Assembly (NCBI GenBank): GCA_016708025.1
Contig: JADJGQ010000002.1
Span: 372,001 to 436,000, forward strand
Direction of reading: 5' to 3'
Source of the DNA: a bacterium
GTDB taxonomy: Bacteria > Zixibacteria > MSB-5A5 > GN15 > FEB-12
DNA: 64,000 bases
In this document: positions 9,341 through 18,826 of the stretch, in pieces
Numbering within the stretch: position 1 is the stretch's first letter
How the letters are laid out: the number at the start of each line of letters is the position of its first letter
Translations under genes and position numbers: made by a program
Notes under the pieces: generated by a model
What the model was told of the DNA's origin: nothing
Databases searched by the model: none
What the model saw: only the letters and a program-made list of their open reading frames with translations

Positions 9341-9424
9341 GATAGTTTCTGCCGCCCTTCGCGCGTAAAGCTCTGGCACTCTTCGGTCACGTATTCTATC
9401 TTTCGACCTTGAAGAGGAGTTGCC

Positions 9425-10840
9425 ATGAATTCGCACGAATTTCGCAAAGAGGGACATCGTCTGGTCGACTGGATGGCCGACTATCTGGATAATCTTCGTG
9501 ACCTGCCGGTCCGTTCTACCGTTGCACCGGGCGAGATCATCAATGAGATTCCCACAGCACCGCCGATAACTTCGGAACCATTCGACAAGATCTTTTCGGA
9601 TTTCCAGCAGAAGATCATGCCGGGCATGACTCATTGGCAACACCCTTCGTTTTTTGCCTATTTCCCGGCCAATTCCAGCGCACCATCCGTGCTTGCCGAG
9701 ATGTTGACCGCCACGCTCGGGGCGCAATGCATGATCTGGCAAACTTCGCCCGCCGCCGCAGAGCTGGAAGAGCGGATGATGCAGTGGCTCGGCCAGATGC
9801 TCGCTCTGCCCGGTGGATTCACCGGCGTGATTCAGGACACCGCCTCTACGGCCTCTCTTTGTGCTATCCTGACTGCCCGCGAACGCAAGACTGATTTTCG
9901 GATCAACGAATGTGGTTTCTCTGGCCACAAGTTTAGCCTCTATTGCTCGACAGAAACTCACTCCTCGATTGAAAAGGGAGTCAAGATCGCCGGATTCGGC
10001 CGCGCGAACCTGAGGCAGATCGCGGTCGATGACCGCTTTGCCATGATCCCTTCGGAATTGGAGAAGGCGATCCTTCAGGATAAAGCCGCCGGCTTCACTC
10101 CGCTCTGCGTTATAGCGACCATCGGTACAACCGGCTCGACGGCGATCGATCCGCTCAAGCAGATCGGCGATATCTGCGTTCAGCACGGCATCTGGCTGCA
10201 CGTCGATGCCGCCTATGCCGGAACCGCTCTGCTGCTTCCCGAAATGCGCTGGATGAGCGAAGGTCTTGAACTGGCCGACAGTTTTGTGTTCAATCCGCAC
10301 AAATGGATGTTGACCAATTTTGACTGCTCCGCCTATTTCGTGCGCGACCGAGAGGCACTTATCCGGACATTTGAGATCCTCCCCGAATATCTCAAGACCG
10401 CAGAGGCGGACCGGGTGAACAACTATCGCGACTGGGGGATACCGTTAGGGCGGCGCTTCCGGGCGCTCAAACTCTGGTTTGTCATCCGGTCATTTGGCGT
10501 CGAGGGATTGCAGAAACTGATTCGCCAGCATATCTCTCTCGCTCAATGGGTCGCTGGCGAGATAAGGCAATCGCCTGATTTCGAGCTGCTCGCTCCGCAT
10601 CCGCTCAGCCTGGTCTGTTTCCGCTATCACCCCGGGACTGTCGACAACCCAGAAGAACTGAACCAACTCAATGCGAAGCTGCTGGCGGACCTGAACGGAA
10701 CCGGCAAACTGTATATGACTCATACCAAACTTCGCGGCGCATATACTCTCCGCATGGTAATCGGGCAGAGCGGCGTCACGCGACACGATGTAGAGTCTGC
10801 CTGGGATCTGATTCAGACGACCGCTCGGAGCGTTCGCTGA
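9425..10840 (+). CDS. Aromatic-L-amino-acid decarboxylase-like PLP enzyme
   Basis: A 471-residue PLP decarboxylase closer than its neighbour to classic tyrosine/tryptophan/DOPA decarboxylases. It opens with EFRKEGHRLVDWMADYL and has THWQHPSFFAYFPAN, the active-site FNPHKWMLTNFDCS with the PLP lysine, and LHVDAAYAG. The expected reaction is decarboxylation of an aromatic amino acid to an arylamine. A strong AAGAGGAG lies just before the ATG. No transporter or amine-using gene is next to it. Confidence 0.85.
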   Translation: MNSHEFRKEGHRLVDWMADYLDNLRDLPVRSTVAPGEIINEIPTAPPITSEPFDKIFSDFQQKIMPGMTHWQHPSFFAYFPANSSAPSVLAEMLTATLGAQCMIWQTSPAAAELEERMMQWLGQMLALPGGFTGVIQDTASTASLCAILTARERKTDFRINECGFSGHKFSLYCSTETHSSIEKGVKIAGFGRANLRQIAVDDRFAMIPSELEKAILQDKAAGFTPLCVIATIGTTGSTAIDPLKQIGDICVQHGIWLHVDAAYAGTALLLPEMRWMSEGLELADSFVFNPHKWMLTNFDCSAYFVRDREALIRTFEILPEYLKTAEADRVNNYRDWGIPLGRRFRALKLWFVIRSFGVEGLQKLIRQHISLAQWVAGEIRQSPDFELLAPHPLSLVCFRYHPGTVDNPEELNQLNAKLLADLNGTGKLYMTHTKLRGAYTLRMVIGQSGVTRHDVESAWDLIQTTARSVR

Positions 10841-10897
10841 ATCGTCATCTTTCTGTCATGGTGAAACGACTCCGGCACTTCGGGAACCGCCGCGTGT

Positions 10898-10903
10898 TAT
10901 AAT
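10898..10903 (+). promoter_or_regulatory. Possible -10 box for msrBA
   Basis: A perfect TATAAT hexamer lies 59 nt before the GTG start of the Msr fusion gene, in the only gap between it and the decarboxylase. No convincing -35 hexamer is seen 17 nt upstream, so support is weak. Confidence 0.3.
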
Positions 10904-10961
10904 TCGCGAGAGCTCTCGATCACCGGGAGATCCTGACCGGCTCTCGGAGAGGAATTTCATC

Positions 10962-11933
10962 GTGAACCGAACACACTATCTGCGTCTGATCTGGGTTGCC
11001 ATTATTGCACTGGTCGGCATTGGGATCGCCTCAGTAGCGGTCACCTCACAGGACCAGGCCAAGGAGAAAAGCATGGAATTCAACAAGTTGACCCCCGAAG
11101 AAGAACGGGTCATCGTAAATAAGGGAACGGAAATGCCGTTCACCGGCGAGTATTATCTGCATACCGCCAAAGGAACCTATACCTGCAAGCGGTGCGGAAC
11201 GGCACTCTATCGCTCTGGTGACAAGTTTGATGCTGGCTGTGGATGGCCCAGCTTCGACGACGCCATCCCGGGCGCAGTGAAGCGAACTCTTGATGCTGAC
11301 GGTCGGCGGACCGAGATAACCTGTGCCAAATGTGGCGCGCATCTCGGACATGTCTTCGAGGGTGAGCAGTTCACCGAGAAAAACACGCGTCACTGTGTTA
11401 ACTCGATCTCGATGAACTTCGTACCGGAATCAGCTATGCCGGCCGAAGTGAAAACCGAACGCGCCTATTTTGCCGGTGGATGTTTCTGGGGAACCGAGCA
11501 TCTGCTCGAACAACAGCCGGGCGTGATCTCCGCCGTGTCCGGCTATATGGGTGGAACGAAAGAGAACCCGACCTATCGCGAAGTCTGCTCCGGAACGACC
11601 GGTCATACTGAAACGGTCGAGGTCGTCTATGATCCGTCAAAGACCGACTATGAATCATTGGCGAAGTACTTCTTCGAGATACATGACCCGACGCAGATCG
11701 ATCGCCAGGGACCGGATGTGGGCGACCAGTATCGCTCGGCCGTCTTCTTCACATCTGAACAGCAGAGGCTGATTGCCGAAAAATTGGTCGGTCAGTTGAA
11801 AGAAAAGGGATACAAAGTAGTCACTCAGATCGCTCAGGCGGACAAGTTCTGGGAAGCTGAAAAATACCACCAGGACTACTACAACTACACCGGCAAGGAA
11901 CCGTACTGTCACTTCTATACCAAACGGTTCTAG
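10962..11933 (+). CDS. msrBA: MsrB-MsrA methionine sulfoxide reductase fusion, membrane-anchored
   Basis: A 323-residue bifunctional enzyme that repairs both stereoisomers of methionine sulfoxide. An N-terminal hydrophobic segment (LIWVAIIALVGIGIASVAV) implies a signal anchor, placing the enzyme outside the cytoplasm. Domain one (about 35-150) is MsrB: zinc pairs CKRCG and CAKCG, and RHCVNSISMNF with the catalytic Cys. Domain two (about 165-323) is MsrA, with AGGCFWGTEHLLE containing its catalytic Cys. The MsrB-MsrA order is the reverse of many fusions, and no fused thioredoxin domain is present. The start is GTG with AGAGGAATT upstream. A hairpin terminator follows. Confidence 0.9.
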   Translation: MNRTHYLRLIWVAIIALVGIGIASVAVTSQDQAKEKSMEFNKLTPEEERVIVNKGTEMPFTGEYYLHTAKGTYTCKRCGTALYRSGDKFDAGCGWPSFDDAIPGAVKRTLDADGRRTEITCAKCGAHLGHVFEGEQFTEKNTRHCVNSISMNFVPESAMPAEVKTERAYFAGGCFWGTEHLLEQQPGVISAVSGYMGGTKENPTYREVCSGTTGHTETVEVVYDPSKTDYESLAKYFFEIHDPTQIDRQGPDVGDQYRSAVFFTSEQQRLIAEKLVGQLKEKGYKVVTQIAQADKFWEAEKYHQDYYNYTGKEPYCHFYTKRF

Positions 11934-11954
11934 TTTTCACGCCGACTTATATGC

Positions 11955-11985
11955 AAAACGGACCCCGAGTCACAGGGTCCGTTTT
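11955..11985. terminator. Hairpin between convergent genes
   Basis: Perfect 11-bp inverted repeat, AAAACGGACCC against GGGTCCGTTTT with a 9-nt loop. The arms end in A4 and T4, so it can act as an intrinsic terminator on both strands, for msrBA and for the convergent gene at 12023-12811. Confidence 0.8.
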
Positions 11986-12022
11986 CATTTGCACGTGTGT
12001 TACCTGGAGTACGGCGTCCGGC

Positions 12023-12811
12023 CTAGCGTTCGCGCTCTGCCTGGATCGCGCTGACGCCGCTTAGCAGTGATGACAGATCGCGAGCCCCGGTAGACTGCGC
12101 CTGTTTGCCGCACTCGCGCAACCATCCAAATATCCGGTCAGCGATATCCATCCGCAACCGTACCGCCTCCCGTTTGCCGACCCAGTTGATCCGTCGGCTT
12201 TCTCGCTCCTGCCCGGGCATCGACCAGAAAAGCAGCAGATCCTCCGTACCTTCCATCATCAGTCGATTTTTGTCATCGGCCAAACGTTCCCAGAACGGCA
12301 GCGTGAAGTATTGGGCCGCCAGGGTCGGGTTCTCCGCAAAAAAGTAATGACTCTCCGCGCAGCCTGATTCTTTGGGAATTGGAGCCGCTTTGAGTCCGCG
12401 ACGTTCCACCGCCCAGGTCACCGCAGAATTCAACCATGAGCCGAGCTTTCCTTTGATTGGAAGGGAAGGGCTGATGGCAAAGGTCGGGAGATCGATCTCT
12501 TTCGAGACGATCGCGGCAGTCCACTGTGTTGAATTTTCTGAGCGGCCACCGGTCCAGACGTGCAGAAAGTAGAGAGTGTAATACGCCTGACGACGCGAGT
12601 AGCACCTGAGAATACGCACATTGCCGCGTCCGATATTACGAAGCCGGTTGACCTTGGCTGTCAGGTCACTGTCTGGAGTGGTTGTTTCGGAAAAGCCAAG
12701 CTCCATCAGCATCTGCTTTTGTTCGGCCATCAGCCTGCGCGAATGACGAATGAGCGCGAAGATCCCCCAGATAACGAGTCCGGCGATGATGTACGGAAAG
12801 TAAGCAAGCAT
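12023..12811 (-). CDS. Membrane-anchored protein of unknown function
   Basis: A 262-residue protein that I do not recognise. Residues 4-22 (YFPYIIAGLVIWGIFALI) form one transmembrane segment next to a basic stretch (RHSRRL), so the rest is predicted to be cytoplasmic. The soluble part is mixed alpha/beta, with several Trp and Arg clusters (WAVERRGLKAAP, DRIFGWLRECGKQ) and no catalytic signature I can name. It stands alone, convergent with msrBA and divergent from the dockerin protein gene. Confidence 0.65.
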   Translation of the reverse strand: MLAYFPYIIAGLVIWGIFALIRHSRRLMAEQKQMLMELGFSETTTPDSDLTAKVNRLRNIGRGNVRILRCYSRRQAYYTLYFLHVWTGGRSENSTQWTAAIVSKEIDLPTFAISPSLPIKGKLGSWLNSAVTWAVERRGLKAAPIPKESGCAESHYFFAENPTLAAQYFTLPFWERLADDKNRLMMEGTEDLLLFWSMPGQERESRRINWVGKREAVRLRMDIADRIFGWLRECGKQAQSTGARDLSSLLSGVSAIQAERER

Positions 12812-13043
12812 CGGATATACTCCCTTGGGTTACTCTATCATGTATCGACAGGATCGCTATCTCCTTGAGGAACCGAATGTACCGCAATCAGATAGGTTGG
12901 TGATAATCTATGAGGAGTATATTCTGCCGTCGTCTGGCCGGTGTTTCCATATTTCCACCTTGGTGAAACGTGGTCCAGCAGATATATTATTGAAGAATGG
13001 GAGTCTTCCGGATGTTCTTACACGTTTTCCGATGGGGTTTACA

Positions 13044-15941
13044 ATGAATTCACTTAAGATATGTGCGGTCATAGTCATATTTCTGCTGGTCTCGCAGGTC
13101 ATGGCGCTTCCACCGCTCGGCAGGCTAACTGTTCCGTCGGCTGCAGAAACGAACAGACTAGATTACGAGGCCTTCGTCAATTCCAACAATATCTTTGCGT
13201 TTGTCACCAATCAGGGGATGATGTTCAGGGATCTTGCCGGCGTTTTCGGCCATGATTACGGCTTCTTCTATCCCTACACTACCACGGCCGACATAGTGAA
13301 CGGCACCAACACCAAATCCGTGATGTATAGCGCCGGGCTCTGGATGTTCGGCAAAACCAACGGTGAATTGCGTGGTGCGGTCGCGATCTATAGTAGCGAG
13401 TATTATCCGGGACCGATGCTTGGCACATCGTTTGATCCGAATGGCCGGTACAACCCGGACAATCGCGTCTACAAGCTTTATGCAGACAGTATGGAGAGTA
13501 ATCCGAATTATGACTATATTCATTGGCCGGTCGATCAGGGTGCTCCTCTTGATGCAAACGGCAAGCCTCTGTTGCTGGGAAGGCAAACCCTCTATGCCGC
13601 TTACAATGAATCAAGTACTGAAAGCGTCTGGGACAACCGTGCCGGCACTTTGCCACCACTGGGCATAGAAGTTCACCAGACCGTCTGGGGATACGGCAAG
13701 TCCGGCGATGACACGCTGTTCTTTCCGAACTACTATCCAGTGTCAGCCCTTGACGCAGGCTCGGAAGTGGTCGAGGCAGTGGTCGCGAACCCTCATGCGA
13801 TCACCGGCCATGATTATTTGGTCGAGGTTGTCCCTATCACTGCCGACAGCGCCTATTGGCGACTGATCGACCGCACCATCGGTGCGACAGTCCTCGATTA
13901 TCAATACAACTTCACCGGTGATGCTAGTTCCCCGGTGGTGGACGGTCTGCGGATTCAGGTGAAAGCTCTGGGGATTCGATTCTCCTCATTTCAGGCAGTC
14001 GCTAATGCGGCAGGTCCAATCGACCCTCCAGAGCCTGCTGCTGCAAATTTTCAAGGATTTCCGACGCCGGGAGATGGAGCTCCTACCTCGGCACAACAGA
14101 CCACCGGCCAACGCTGGCTCATTCATACTGCCGATAACGGCGGGAGTTCCGGCGGCGGAACGCGAGGTTCCTACGAAGCATTCTTATCCCGTACCACGCG
14201 CGATGGAACCAATTGGCCTGAGATTCTGAAGGGGGATTACGAATTCCGCTTCACTGGCGCAGGCAATTATGGAATCAGAGAGGCCGACTTCGGATCTTCT
14301 GAAGATAGCTTGATCCCCGTTCCATTTGAAGTTTGGGATATTGGGAAGGATACGCCCGCTGATCCGAGCGACGATGTCCGCCTCATACCTCTGCTACTGG
14401 AAAACGGTGATGACGGGACCTTCAATTTATCTGCCTACGGAGCGGGAAACGAGCACTCTGTTTCTGGCGCTGACAATGATCCGTTCACCGACTGGGTTTA
14501 TCTCTACCGTCCATCAGATCCTCAGCCGGGTGAACAGGGGTATAATACGGCTGTTGCAGCAGTTCAGGGAGGTGGAGACTATGATAGAGGCGCCGCCGCC
14601 GAAATTCTTGCTCGCCTCGTTTTTGTCGCCTGGAACGGAGGAGAAGCACCACCCTTTGTAGCTGACATGCCTGAAACCGGCACGGTCTTTCAGATCCTTG
14701 CCTCAGAAGGTTTTGTCGCGGTGGATTCCTTTGCCTTTACCGCCACGGTACCGACTTTTCAGACAGCTGGCGGCGACGGAAATGCCCTCTATGTAAAGTA
14801 TGACCTCTTCAACAAGGGGGGGCGAGATATCCAGGATATGTATATCTCGATCTGGGGTGACCCGGATCTCGGAACCTCCTCCGATGATCTGACAGCTTGC
14901 GATACTATCAACCACGTCTACTACACCTACAATGGCGACTATTCGGACGCAGTTTACGGTGTGCGATGCCCGGCAGTTGGCTTCACTGTCCTTCAAGGGC
15001 CGATCGTTCCTTCACCTGGAGATATTGCCGTCTCATTTGGACGGGCCGTTCCCAATTATCGCAATATGGATGTAACCGCCTTTGTGCGCTATTACAACGG
15101 TATAGATCCGAATTCCTCCACCGAATCGTACAACTATATGCGCGGACTGAATAGCGATGGTTCTCCATTGCCCAATGGCTCCAAGTTCATGGTCCCCGGT
15201 GACCCGATTTCGATGACCGGCGACCTGGACGTTAATCCCGCCGATCGGCGCATTATGGGCTCGATCGGGCCGATCAGCATGGCGCCAGGCGACAGCCAGC
15301 AAGTGATCGTCAAATGGGGAGTCGGCCAGGGAGAGGATAGGCTGCAATCAATAACCGACCTAAAACTGCTTTTGCAGAAGAGGTCCCAGCTAACGACCTC
15401 TCTGGATTCACTCTACTTCACCGCTGACAGCTTAGTTCCTCCGGGCCAACAGATAGTCTTGACCAATGCAGCACAGGTCCCATTTGACTGGCAAGCCGAT
15501 CACACAAAATGGTGGCTGACCCTCAGTAAGAAGAATGGGGCTGCCAGTCCCGATACGATCCTGATCGCACCAAATGCGATCCTTCCCCGAGGTATCTACC
15601 GCGACACCATTACGATCTCGAGTTACGACAATAGCCATGGTCTGATCCTCATTCCGGTCACTTACCGAGTAAGCGGACCTACCTGCTGCGTCGGTACCAC
15701 CGGCAATGTCGATGGTCAAAATATCGTCACGCTCTCTGATCTCTCGCTGCTCATTGCCTATCTGACCATGACACCCCGGCCCGAACTCCCCTGTTTTGCC
15801 GAAGCAAATATCAATACGCATGATCTGGTCGATCTCTCCGATCTGTCCTACCTCATCGCCTATCTGACCGTCACGCCTGCACCGACGTTGCCGGATTGCC
15901 CGGTCGAGTCATTGCCTCTGCCGAGTGGTTCCGGACAGTAG
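13044..15941 (+). CDS. Large secreted protein with C-terminal dockerin-like repeats
   Basis: A 965-residue exported protein. I start at ATG 13044, because it gives a clean signal peptide (NSLKICAVIVIFLLVSQVMA); the longer open frame upstream to 12825 has no coding character. The body is beta-rich with many Gly and Asp, and a late segment (about 790-890) with PVTYRVSGP resembles Ig-like repeats. The last 75 residues hold two related EF-hand-like units, GNVDGQNIVTLSDLSLLIAY and ANINTHDLVDLSDLSYLIAY, each followed by LT and a Pro-rich spacer. These look like degenerate type I dockerins. In this kind of organism they may be cell-surface sorting or assembly tags rather than cellulosome parts. The role of the body is unknown. 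Confidence 0.8.
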   Translation: MNSLKICAVIVIFLLVSQVMALPPLGRLTVPSAAETNRLDYEAFVNSNNIFAFVTNQGMMFRDLAGVFGHDYGFFYPYTTTADIVNGTNTKSVMYSAGLWMFGKTNGELRGAVAIYSSEYYPGPMLGTSFDPNGRYNPDNRVYKLYADSMESNPNYDYIHWPVDQGAPLDANGKPLLLGRQTLYAAYNESSTESVWDNRAGTLPPLGIEVHQTVWGYGKSGDDTLFFPNYYPVSALDAGSEVVEAVVANPHAITGHDYLVEVVPITADSAYWRLIDRTIGATVLDYQYNFTGDASSPVVDGLRIQVKALGIRFSSFQAVANAAGPIDPPEPAAANFQGFPTPGDGAPTSAQQTTGQRWLIHTADNGGSSGGGTRGSYEAFLSRTTRDGTNWPEILKGDYEFRFTGAGNYGIREADFGSSEDSLIPVPFEVWDIGKDTPADPSDDVRLIPLLLENGDDGTFNLSAYGAGNEHSVSGADNDPFTDWVYLYRPSDPQPGEQGYNTAVAAVQGGGDYDRGAAAEILARLVFVAWNGGEAPPFVADMPETGTVFQILASEGFVAVDSFAFTATVPTFQTAGGDGNALYVKYDLFNKGGRDIQDMYISIWGDPDLGTSSDDLTACDTINHVYYTYNGDYSDAVYGVRCPAVGFTVLQGPIVPSPGDIAVSFGRAVPNYRNMDVTAFVRYYNGIDPNSSTESYNYMRGLNSDGSPLPNGSKFMVPGDPISMTGDLDVNPADRRIMGSIGPISMAPGDSQQVIVKWGVGQGEDRLQSITDLKLLLQKRSQLTTSLDSLYFTADSLVPPGQQIVLTNAAQVPFDWQADHTKWWLTLSKKNGAASPDTILIAPNAILPRGIYRDTITISSYDNSHGLILIPVTYRVSGPTCCVGTTGNVDGQNIVTLSDLSLLIAYLTMTPRPELPCFAEANINTHDLVDLSDLSYLIAYLTVTPAPTLPDCPVESLPLPSGSGQ

Positions 15942-15964
15942 CTCTAGAGACCGTTATTGCTTCA

Positions 15965-15991
15965 GGACCGGGCTTGCGCCCGGTCCCTTTT
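15965..15991 (+). terminator. Intrinsic terminator after dockerin protein
   Basis: Perfect 9-bp stem GGACCGGGC / GCCCGGTCC with a TTGC tetraloop, followed by CTTTT, 24 nt after the stop codon. Confidence 0.85.
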
Positions 15992-16139
15992 GCTGCCCAG
16001 ACGTCAGTTTTCGCGGGAAATGGACTAACCTGCCGATTTGCTTGCGTCACGGAAACTTCCACTGCATCTTTGCACTCTAGAATGAGTGTCAGACGAATCT
16101 GCACACCTTATCGGGCACGATCTAACTGGAGCGTTCATT

Positions 16140-16916
16140 TTGCGAAAGCCATTCCTTGCCGGCGTTTTGATCATCCTTACCCTGTCCTGCGCCAAAGAAA
16201 AGGAATCCGCCCAGCTCCCCCCGCCGGAGGAGGAGACCACCTCCCAGGCAGGCGACACCCTCGGTCTGCTTCCTCTCGAGGAGCCGGCTGCTATCAGCGA
16301 TTCCACCGCCGCTTATCGCTATTCCGCCCGGTTTCCCCGCACCGGCGAACCGATTGTCGATACTTTGATCGAGCAGTTCGTCAAAACCCAGATCGACAGC
16401 TTTGTTGCCCTGGCCCCCGACAGCCTGACCGACCAGACCTGGCCGTCCGAACTGGATATCAATTACAGCTCTTCCGTTTATCCGCCAAGTATTGTCTGCT
16501 TCAAGTTTGATTCGTACCAGTTTACGGGCGGCGCTCACGGTATGACTACAGTGACCACCCTCAATTTCAACCTCGCTACCCGAAACCTGCTTCTGCTTAC
16601 CGATCTGTTCGAACGGCGGGCGAAAGTAGCGGAGAGCCTCTCCGTCTATTCCCGGGCGGAACTCCGCCAGACACTGGGGGAGATGTTGGTTGACGAGATG
16701 CTGGAGGTCGGCACGGAACCGGATCTGGCCAATTTCTCCCGGTTTATGCTCGCCCCCCGCGACCTGGTGATCTTTTTTGAACCATACGCTGTCGCCCCCT
16801 ATGCCGCCGGCGAGCAGGTGGTCTCAATCCCCCTGGCGCGACTGGAAAAACTGCTGAAACCGGAATTCCGCCCAAAGGCTGAGGCGGTTTCTGACTCCAC
16901 TCGATCACAAGGGTGA
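16140..16916 (+). CDS. RsiV-like (DUF3298/DUF4163) lipoprotein
   Basis: A 258-residue lipoprotein. I start at TTG 16140, because GGAG at 16127-16130 is well spaced and the resulting N-terminus (MRKPFLAGVLIILTLSC) is a textbook lipoprotein signal with lipobox LTLSC. The mature part has a Glu/Pro-rich linker and then the DUF4163/DUF3298 signature: FTGGAHGMTTVTTLNFNL, LLTDLFERR, and FFEPYAVAPYAAGEQVVSIP. RsiV, the best-known member, is an anti-sigma factor that binds lysozyme. This protein lacks the cytoplasmic anti-sigma part, so it is probably only an envelope ligand-binding or structural protein. Its stop overlaps a possible start of the next gene. Confidence 0.75.
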   Translation: MRKPFLAGVLIILTLSCAKEKESAQLPPPEEETTSQAGDTLGLLPLEEPAAISDSTAAYRYSARFPRTGEPIVDTLIEQFVKTQIDSFVALAPDSLTDQTWPSELDINYSSSVYPPSIVCFKFDSYQFTGGAHGMTTVTTLNFNLATRNLLLLTDLFERRAKVAESLSVYSRAELRQTLGEMLVDEMLEVGTEPDLANFSRFMLAPRDLVIFFEPYAVAPYAAGEQVVSIPLARLEKLLKPEFRPKAEAVSDSTRSQG

Positions 16917-16954
16917 CTCTAAAACCCGGAAATTACCAGCCGGGTAAACTCACT

Positions 16955-18826
16955 ATGTCAAAGGGGACTCCACTCAACCGACCACACCCGGGTTCGCCTG
17001 CTTACCTGGCGATCCTGCTTTTTCTCTTAGCAGTCACTCTTCCGCTCACCACAATAGCTCAGTCCGGCGCCCGCGTCACTAAGATCGACTTTAGTGGAAA
17101 CGATACCTTCTCCGATGGCGCACTGCGAACCATCCTCAAATCGGCCTCCTCTTCCGGTGTCTCCGGCATCTTTGGCGAAGAGGGGGACTACCTATACGAT
17201 GAAGACCAGTTTGCCCTGGGAATCGCCAATGTCCAGAGATTCTATCAGCAGGAAGGGTATGCGCTGGTCAGGATCGCCCCCCCCGAGGTCATCAAGTTTG
17301 ACGCTCGCAAAGATGAAGTGCAGCTTCGCATTGTCGTCGTCGAGGGACAACCGATGCTGATCGACAGCATCGGCTACGAGATCAGTGGTGTTGACGAAAG
17401 CGAGCGATCTATGCTCGCCTGGCATATCAAGCGTGCTCGCGATGAATTCATACTGCATGTTGGCAGCCGCTTTCGCGATTCATCGCTGATTATCGATCGT
17501 GATTCGCTGATCCTGTTGATGTCAAACCAGGGCTACCCGCACGCACGGATCGAACAGAGCCTTCGGGTCGACACGGTCGCAGCTCGGGTCGCCGTCACCT
17601 GGCGGATCTCGGCGGGCTCGCTCGCGACGTTCGGAGAGACCGAAATCGTCGGCAATGAACGATTCCAGGACCGCGAGATCGCCCGGGTGCTTGCTTTCCA
17701 AACCGGACAGCGGTACGACCGTCGACTTGTCCTGCGGACACAGAAGCAGGTGTACGCCCTTGGCATGTTCCAGGTGGCCACGGTACACCCGAATCTGTCT
17801 GATTCTGCCATACACACGATCCCGGTTACCGTCTCGGTCCGTGAGGGTGCCAAATACAAACTCAAGCTTGGAGCCGGTTATGGGCGCGAAGAAGAGTTCC
17901 GTACATTTGGCGATATCCGCAAATACGGATTTTTCGGCGGCGCACGTACCCTGCGACTGTATGTCAAGCATTCGGGAATAGAGCCGTACAATATCCGGCT
18001 CAGCCTGATCCAGCCGGCCTTTCTCCATCCGCGCACCACGCTCACTCTCAGCCCATTCGTTTGGCGACAGGATGAAAAGGCATATGATGTCCGCCGGATC
18101 GGTGGTGACATCCAACTCAGCCATGCGTTCACTGAGCAACTCAGCGGTGCCGCAACCTACACCTATGAGAGTGTGAAACTCAACGAGCTTTCAACGTCAC
18201 AGGTTGAATTGTACGAGGGCGCTGCCATTGACGAGTACACCAAATCGACCATTGCCCTGGGAGGACAGTTCGACAATTCGCGGCCGCTCTTTTCTCCGAC
18301 ACGCGGATTCTTCATTGCCACCAATGTCACCCTTAGCGGACTCGGCTTTGGATCGGACTTTCATTTCTGGAAAATAGTGAGTGAAGCGCGCCATTATCGC
18401 CGACTTTCCCCCTTTACGCTTGCCCTGCGCGCCAAGATCGGTGGAGCGAAAGAATTCTCCACCGAAGATATCATCCCACTCGAAGAACGCCTCTTCTCTG
18501 GTGGAAGTAGCTCTGTGCGCGGCTGGGGGAGACAAGAGTTGGGTCCGACTATCGATGGTGACCCGGTCGGCGGACGTTCACTCTTTGAGTCGAATGTAGA
18601 ACTCCGGTTTCCAATCCTCGGTCTGCTGACCGGAGCCGCGTTTGTTGATTTTGGCAATGTCTGGCTCAACTCCTTCGATTTCCCTCTCGGCGACCTTCGC
18701 TATTCTGCCGGGCTCGGCATACGGGTGACAACTCCGATCGGCCCGATTCGACTCGATGTCGCCACCCCAGTCTCGGATGTCGACAAGACCACTCAGGTTC
18801 ACATCAGTGTGGGGCAGGCATTCTAA
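16955..18826 (+). CDS. tamA: Omp85-family outer-membrane assembly protein (TamA/BamA-like)
   Basis: A protein of about 623 residues. After a signal sequence (LAILLFLLAVTLPLTTIAQ) come POTRA-like repeats, beginning with VTKIDFSGNDTFSDGALRTI and including TFGETEIVGNERFQDREI. The C-terminal half is a beta barrel, with the Omp85 phrase VRGWGRQELGP and a terminal Phe (VHISVGQAF) as in beta-signals. Omp85 proteins insert barrels or translocate proteins at the outer membrane. The partner tamB-like gene starts within the stop codon (TAATG), which favours the TamA role over BamA. The GTG at 16913 is an alternative start; ATG 16955 gives a better signal peptide, although its ribosome binding site is weak. 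Confidence 0.85.
   Translation: MSKGTPLNRPHPGSPAYLAILLFLLAVTLPLTTIAQSGARVTKIDFSGNDTFSDGALRTILKSASSSGVSGIFGEEGDYLYDEDQFALGIANVQRFYQQEGYALVRIAPPEVIKFDARKDEVQLRIVVVEGQPMLIDSIGYEISGVDESERSMLAWHIKRARDEFILHVGSRFRDSSLIIDRDSLILLMSNQGYPHARIEQSLRVDTVAARVAVTWRISAGSLATFGETEIVGNERFQDREIARVLAFQTGQRYDRRLVLRTQKQVYALGMFQVATVHPNLSDSAIHTIPVTVSVREGAKYKLKLGAGYGREEEFRTFGDIRKYGFFGGARTLRLYVKHSGIEPYNIRLSLIQPAFLHPRTTLTLSPFVWRQDEKAYDVRRIGGDIQLSHAFTEQLSGAATYTYESVKLNELSTSQVELYEGAAIDEYTKSTIALGGQFDNSRPLFSPTRGFFIATNVTLSGLGFGSDFHFWKIVSEARHYRRLSPFTLALRAKIGGAKEFSTEDIIPLEERLFSGGSSSVRGWGRQELGPTIDGDPVGGRSLFESNVELRFPILGLLTGAAFVDFGNVWLNSFDFPLGDLRYSAGLGIRVTTPIGPIRLDVATPVSDVDKTTQVHISVGQAF

Noticed and set aside
9326..10300. 324-residue minus-strand frame opposite the decarboxylase
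   Set aside because: Shadow of the PLP decarboxylase; composition and motifs support only the plus strand.
12825..13043. Upstream extension of the dockerin protein
   Set aside because: It lacks coding character and would bury the clear signal peptide beginning at 13044.
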